Shown here: piece by piece, positions 6,152 to 8,838 of the stretch
Numbering within the stretch: the stretch's first letter is position 1
How the letters are laid out: each line of letters begins with the position of its first letter
From: an uncultured Eubacterium sp.
GTDB lineage: Bacteria > Bacillota > Clostridia > Lachnospirales > Lachnospiraceae
Assembly (NCBI GenBank): GCA_905236295.1
Contig: CAJOQF010000033.1
Location: 1-8,838 of the forward strand
DNA: 8,838 nucleotides
Direction of reading: 5' to 3'
Position numbers and translations under genes: made by a program
The notes under the pieces: model-generated
The model's input: only the letters and a program-made list of their open reading frames with translations
Database searches by the model: none
Told to the model about the DNA's origin: nothing

Positions 6152-6568
6152 TCAGATATCAGCCATTGATACCAGCTCCACAACACGGTCAAAATCCCCG
6201 ATTATATAAAGATATCCGATCACAGCCTCAAGGCCTGTCGCCTTTCTGTAATCGGAGTGACTGGCGTTTTTGGCTGTCGTGTGGGGATTTGCGTTTCGTC
6301 CCCTCCTGTAGATCTCGGATTCCTCCTCGGTAAAAATTCCCTCATCCAGAAATCTGTCCGCAAGCTTCGCCTGCGAAGCAGCCTTTACAACGGCTGCGCA
6401 TCTGGCGTGAAGCTTGTTCGGCGCAGTGTTACCCTTTGCGACGACCACGCTTCTCACGACCAGATCATATATCTCATCCCCGATAAAGGCGAGGGTGAGA
6501 GGCGAATATGTCTTTATATCCTTTTTTTCGATTTCAAATTTGTCGGTTATGTAACTATATATGTCCAT
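6152..6568 (-). CDS. mrnC: Mini-ribonuclease III
   Basis: A 138-aa RNase III-like catalytic domain without a double-stranded RNA-binding domain. In Bacillus this enzyme trims both ends of 23S rRNA precursor within the assembling 50S subunit. Visible family motifs are SPLTLAFIGDEIYDLVVR (22-39; Asp31 and Glu32 are metal-site candidates), YRRGRNAN (87-94), SDYRKATGLEAVIGYLYI (105-122; Glu114 is the second metal-site candidate). The length is typical of the family. ATG at 6568 lies 11 nt after the rlmB stop. GAGGGTG about 12 nt upstream, overlapping the rlmB end, is the likely ribosome binding site. In Bacillus mrnC precedes rlmB; here it follows. Confidence 0.95.
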   Translation of the reverse strand: MDIYSYITDKFEIEKKDIKTYSPLTLAFIGDEIYDLVVRSVVVAKGNTAPNKLHARCAAVVKAASQAKLADRFLDEGIFTEEESEIYRRGRNANPHTTAKNASHSDYRKATGLEAVIGYLYIIGDFDRVVELVSMADI

Positions 6569-6579
6569 TCAGTTTATTG

Positions 6580-7308
6580 TCACCCTCTGCGCTGCCTTAC
6601 AATCTCATACATCATAACACCTGCTGCCACAGAAGCGTTCAAGGAATCGATATCACCCATCATAGGGATCGATGCAACCATATCACAGCTTTCTTTCACA
6701 AGCTTTGACACTCCCTCTCCCTCGCTTCCGATCACAAGTCCGATCGAGCCCTTGAGGTCGAGAGAATACATCTCGTCTCCGCCCATATCAGCGCACACAA
6801 ACCACATGCCCTCTTTTTTAAGGTCATCTATCGTGCGTTTTAAATTGGTCACTTTCGCGACAGGGGTATAGTTTATAGCCCCGGCACTCGCTGCAGCCAC
6901 AGTGTTTCCGAGACCTACCGCGCGTCTCTCCCTGATGATGACGCCATGGGCTCCCGCCTGGTTTGCCGTCCTGATGATCGCGCCGAGGTTGTGCGGATCC
7001 TCAATGCCGTCAAGCATGACCACAAAAGGAGGACGGCCGGATTCTTTGGCTGCCTCCATTATGTCCTCGACTGTCGAATACTCATAGTCCGACACAAGCG
7101 CCGCAAAGCCCTGATGATGACCGTTTTCCGTCAGATCGTCAAGCCTTCTCTTGTCAACAAAGTCATAGATGATCTTTCTCTTTTTAGCCATCTCCACACA
7201 GCGGTTTGCCTGCGGACTTTTTAATCCTTTTTCAATATACAGTTTATCTACGGTCTTTTCCGCTCTAAGAGCCTCCATTACCGCATTTTTTCCACAGATT
7301 ACAGACAT
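6580..7308 (-). CDS. rlmB: 23S rRNA (guanosine-2'-O-)-methyltransferase RlmB
   Basis: A 242-aa SPOUT-class methyltransferase of the TrmH/RlmB family that uses S-adenosylmethionine to methylate the 2'-O of a 23S rRNA guanosine (Gm2251 in E. coli numbering). The N-terminal substrate-binding domain (about 1-75, GKNAVMEAL start, HHQGFAA at 64-70) is complete. SPOUT motif 1 is DPHNLGAIIRTANQAGA (104-120, with Asn107 and Arg113), motif 2 is VIGSEGEGV (192-200) and motif 3 is IPMMGDIDSLNASVAAG (214-230); together they form the trefoil knot that binds the cofactor. ATG at 7308 follows AAGGGAGA, with a 10-nt gap from cysS. Other TrmH relatives methylate tRNA, but the N-terminal domain and the neighbourhood favour RlmB. 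Confidence 0.94.
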   Translation of the reverse strand: MSVICGKNAVMEALRAEKTVDKLYIEKGLKSPQANRCVEMAKKRKIIYDFVDKRRLDDLTENGHHQGFAALVSDYEYSTVEDIMEAAKESGRPPFVVMLDGIEDPHNLGAIIRTANQAGAHGVIIRERRAVGLGNTVAAASAGAINYTPVAKVTNLKRTIDDLKKEGMWFVCADMGGDEMYSLDLKGSIGLVIGSEGEGVSKLVKESCDMVASIPMMGDIDSLNASVAAGVMMYEIVRQRRG

Positions 7309-7318
7309 CGTATCTCCC

Positions 7319-8755
7319 TTATGCTTTCTCCCACTTTACGCCTTCTCTGGTGTCTTTTAAGACTATACCCTTTGCGAGAAGCTCGTCGCGGATCTCATCG
7401 GCACGCGCAAAGTTCTTGCTCTTTCTAGCCTGCTGCCTCTCCTCGATAAGCGCCTCGATCTCCGAATCAAGGATCACTTCCTCTTTCTTCAATTTGATCC
7501 CGAGGATATCACAGAGCTTTTTAAGCTCATCATACACAGCCTTAAGATAAGCGCCGTTGTCGCTCTCATCAGTGTTTACGTTCACAAACTTTACAAGCTC
7601 GAATATTGCCGAAACGGCATCGGCGGTATTCGCATCATCCTCCATAGCCGCATCGAATTTGTCTTCGAAAGCCTTCGCTTCGGCAAGGAGAGCTTTGTAG
7701 TCATCCGGGACCGATGTCACTTCGACAGGCTCAGCGTCCGGGTTTAAGCCGCTCTTTTCAACCAGCTCGCGCAATCTCTCTGCGGCGGTAACGATCCTGT
7801 CAAGTCCGTTCTTCGCAGCCTCCATAAGCTCATCAGAGAAATTCAGCGGACTTCTGTAGTGTGCTGAGAGCATGAAAAATCTAAGCACCTGAAGATCATA
7901 CTTTTCGGCGATATCTCTCACCGTAAAGAAGTTTCCAAGCGACTTTGACATCTTCTTGTTATCTATATTCAAAAAGCCGTTGTGCATCCAGTAATTTGAG
8001 AATGGCACTCCGTATGCAGCCTCTGACTGCGCGATCTCATTTTCATGGTGAGGGAAGATAAGATCCTCGCCGCCGGCATGGATATCTATAGTCTCTCCAA
8101 GGTATTTCTTCGCCATGACCGAACACTCGATATGCCAGCCCGGACGACCGTCACACCAAGGAGACTCCCAGAAAGGCTCACCCTCCTTTTTCGGCTTCCA
8201 AAGGACAAAGTCGAAATCATTTTTCTTCAGATCACCTGTCACCTTGATATCGCGGTGTCCCGCCTGAAGATCATCCATATTCTTGTGCGAAAGCTTTCCG
8301 TACTGCGCAAATTTTTCTATCTCGAAATATACGGTGCCATCCTCCACGGCATAGGCATAGCCCTTGTCGATAAGAGTCTGTATCATATCGATCATACCGT
8401 CTATCTCCTCCGTTGCCAGAGGATGTGTGGTGGCAGGGCGCACATTTAACCCTTCCATATCCTTCTTGCATTCTTCTATATATCTCTTGGAGATTACGCT
8501 CGACTCAACTCCCTCCTCGATCGACTTTTTGATGATCTTGTCATCGACATCAGTGAAGTTTGAAACGTAATTTACCTCGTACCCCTTTGACTCGAGGAAA
8601 CGTCTGAACGCATCAAAGATGATCATCGGTCTCGCATTTCCTATATGTATGAGATTGTAGACTGTCGGCCCGCAAACATACATGGAAACCTTCCCCGGTT
8701 CTATGGGTTTAAACTCTTCTTTTTTTCTGGTTAGCGTGTTGTATATCTTAATCAT
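7319..8755 (-). CDS. cysS: Cysteinyl-tRNA synthetase
   Basis: A 478-aa class I aminoacyl-tRNA synthetase that charges tRNA-Cys. The nucleotide-binding signatures are HIGN (37-40, the HIGH variant) and KMSKS (269-273 region, KKMSKSLGN). The catalytic zinc ligands match the E. coli pattern: Cys28 in MYVCGPTVY, Cys211 in GWHIECS, His236 and Glu240 in FPHHENE. The anticodon-binding helical domain and the C-terminal FARADEIRDELLAKGIVLKDTREGVKW (449-475) are complete. ATG at 8755 is chosen because GGAGGT (8760-8765) lies 4 nt upstream. A TTG 30 nt further out would lie within the -10 box and so could not be transcribed. It is first gene of the cysS-rlmB-mrnC-sigH group. The leader is only about 22 nt, so there is no T-box riboswitch between this promoter and the gene. 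Confidence 0.97.
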   Translation of the reverse strand: MIKIYNTLTRKKEEFKPIEPGKVSMYVCGPTVYNLIHIGNARPMIIFDAFRRFLESKGYEVNYVSNFTDVDDKIIKKSIEEGVESSVISKRYIEECKKDMEGLNVRPATTHPLATEEIDGMIDMIQTLIDKGYAYAVEDGTVYFEIEKFAQYGKLSHKNMDDLQAGHRDIKVTGDLKKNDFDFVLWKPKKEGEPFWESPWCDGRPGWHIECSVMAKKYLGETIDIHAGGEDLIFPHHENEIAQSEAAYGVPFSNYWMHNGFLNIDNKKMSKSLGNFFTVRDIAEKYDLQVLRFFMLSAHYRSPLNFSDELMEAAKNGLDRIVTAAERLRELVEKSGLNPDAEPVEVTSVPDDYKALLAEAKAFEDKFDAAMEDDANTADAVSAIFELVKFVNVNTDESDNGAYLKAVYDELKKLCDILGIKLKKEEVILDSEIEALIEERQQARKSKNFARADEIRDELLAKGIVLKDTREGVKWEKA

Positions 8756-8759
8756 GTTG

Positions 8760-8765
8760 ACCTCC
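8760..8765 (-). promoter_or_regulatory. Ribosome binding site of cysS
   Basis: GGAGGT on the minus strand, 4 nt before the ATG at 8755. A second GGAGGA (8775-8780) lies near the predicted transcript start and has no well-placed start codon. Confidence 0.8.
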
Positions 8766-8783
8766 GAAATTTTCTCCTCCGAC

Positions 8784-8813
8784 AATATACCACGAAAGCA
8801 CGAGGATAATCAA
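8784..8813 (-). promoter_or_regulatory. Promoter of the cysS-rlmB-mrnC-sigH operon
   Basis: The minus strand carries a -35 box TTGATT (8808-8813), an 18-nt spacer and a -10 box TATATT (8784-8789), matching the sigma-A consensus at 4/6 and 5/6. Transcription would begin near 8777. The -35 box is the inner half of a 22-bp palindrome, so polymerase and a palindrome-binding protein would compete. Confidence 0.6.
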
Positions 8814-8828
8814 CACTTGTGTTGATTA
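8807..8828. promoter_or_regulatory. 22-bp perfect palindrome over the cysS -35 box, candidate operator
   Basis: Perfect 10-bp arms TAATCAACAC and GTGTTGATTA flank a 2-nt centre (TT). It is AT-rich and not followed by a run of T on either strand, so it is unlikely to be a terminator. The overlap with the -35 box suggests a repressor site for a dimeric regulator. It does not match an operator I can name with confidence. Confidence 0.5.
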
Positions 8829-8838
8829 GACGACGCAA

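Noticed and set aside
6257..6871. Plus-strand open frame of 204 codons opposite mrnC and rlmB
   Set aside because: It spans two well-supported minus-strand genes and reads as low-information shadow sequence.
8756..8785. TTG start adding 10 residues to cysS
   Set aside because: The TTG lies inside the predicted -10 box, and the ATG at 8755 has an excellent GGAGGT site and matches the usual CysS N-terminus (MIKIYNT).

Overview
The window reads as chromosomal DNA of a low-to-moderate-GC, flagellated Firmicute, most likely a Lachnospiraceae-type Clostridium relative. This rests on the gene content (SigH, Mini-III, RbgA, ComFC next to YvyF), Gram-positive-strength Shine-Dalgarno sites and conserved Bacillota gene order. 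No species call is made. All eleven genes lie on the minus strand, packed with gaps of 2-52 nt or short overlaps, so transcription runs from the right edge to the left edge. No stretch of 300 bases lacks a gene.

Right half (about 8838 to 5532): a promoter with a 22-bp palindrome over its -35 box precedes cysS, rlmB, mrnC and sigH. These are a tRNA synthetase, a 23S rRNA 2'-O-methyltransferase, the 23S rRNA maturation nuclease Mini-III and the early stationary-phase/sporulation sigma factor. It is the cysS-mrnC-rlmB-yacP-sigH neighbourhood known from Bacillus, but with rlmB and mrnC swapped and no yacP.

Middle (5529 to 2703): a good extended -10 promoter sits in the 52-nt gap after sigH. It drives a 57-aa VbhA-like antitoxin, a Fic adenylyltransferase with an intact HPFREGNGR motif, and a 661-aa 2-isopropylmalate synthase. 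The synthase has a complete catalytic part and leucine-binding-type regulatory domain, followed in the same reading frame by a full double-helix-turn-helix AraC-family DNA-binding domain. This enzyme-regulator fusion is the most striking item in the window. It suggests a leucine biosynthetic enzyme that could also act as a leucine-responsive transcription factor.

Left half (2700 to 131): lepB (signal peptidase I), ylqF/rbgA (50S assembly GTPase), comFC (competence-type phosphoribosyltransferase-like protein) and yvyF (flagellar-operon zinc protein) follow without a visible terminator. lepB-ylqF and comFC-yvyF are each familiar pairs in Firmicutes; here they form one chain behind leuA. In Bacillus the flagellar genes flgM-flgK-flgL follow yvyF. 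Here three 20-bp tandem repeats begin 51 nt past the yvyF stop, look like the multi-repeat end of an IS21-type insertion sequence, and run to the window edge.
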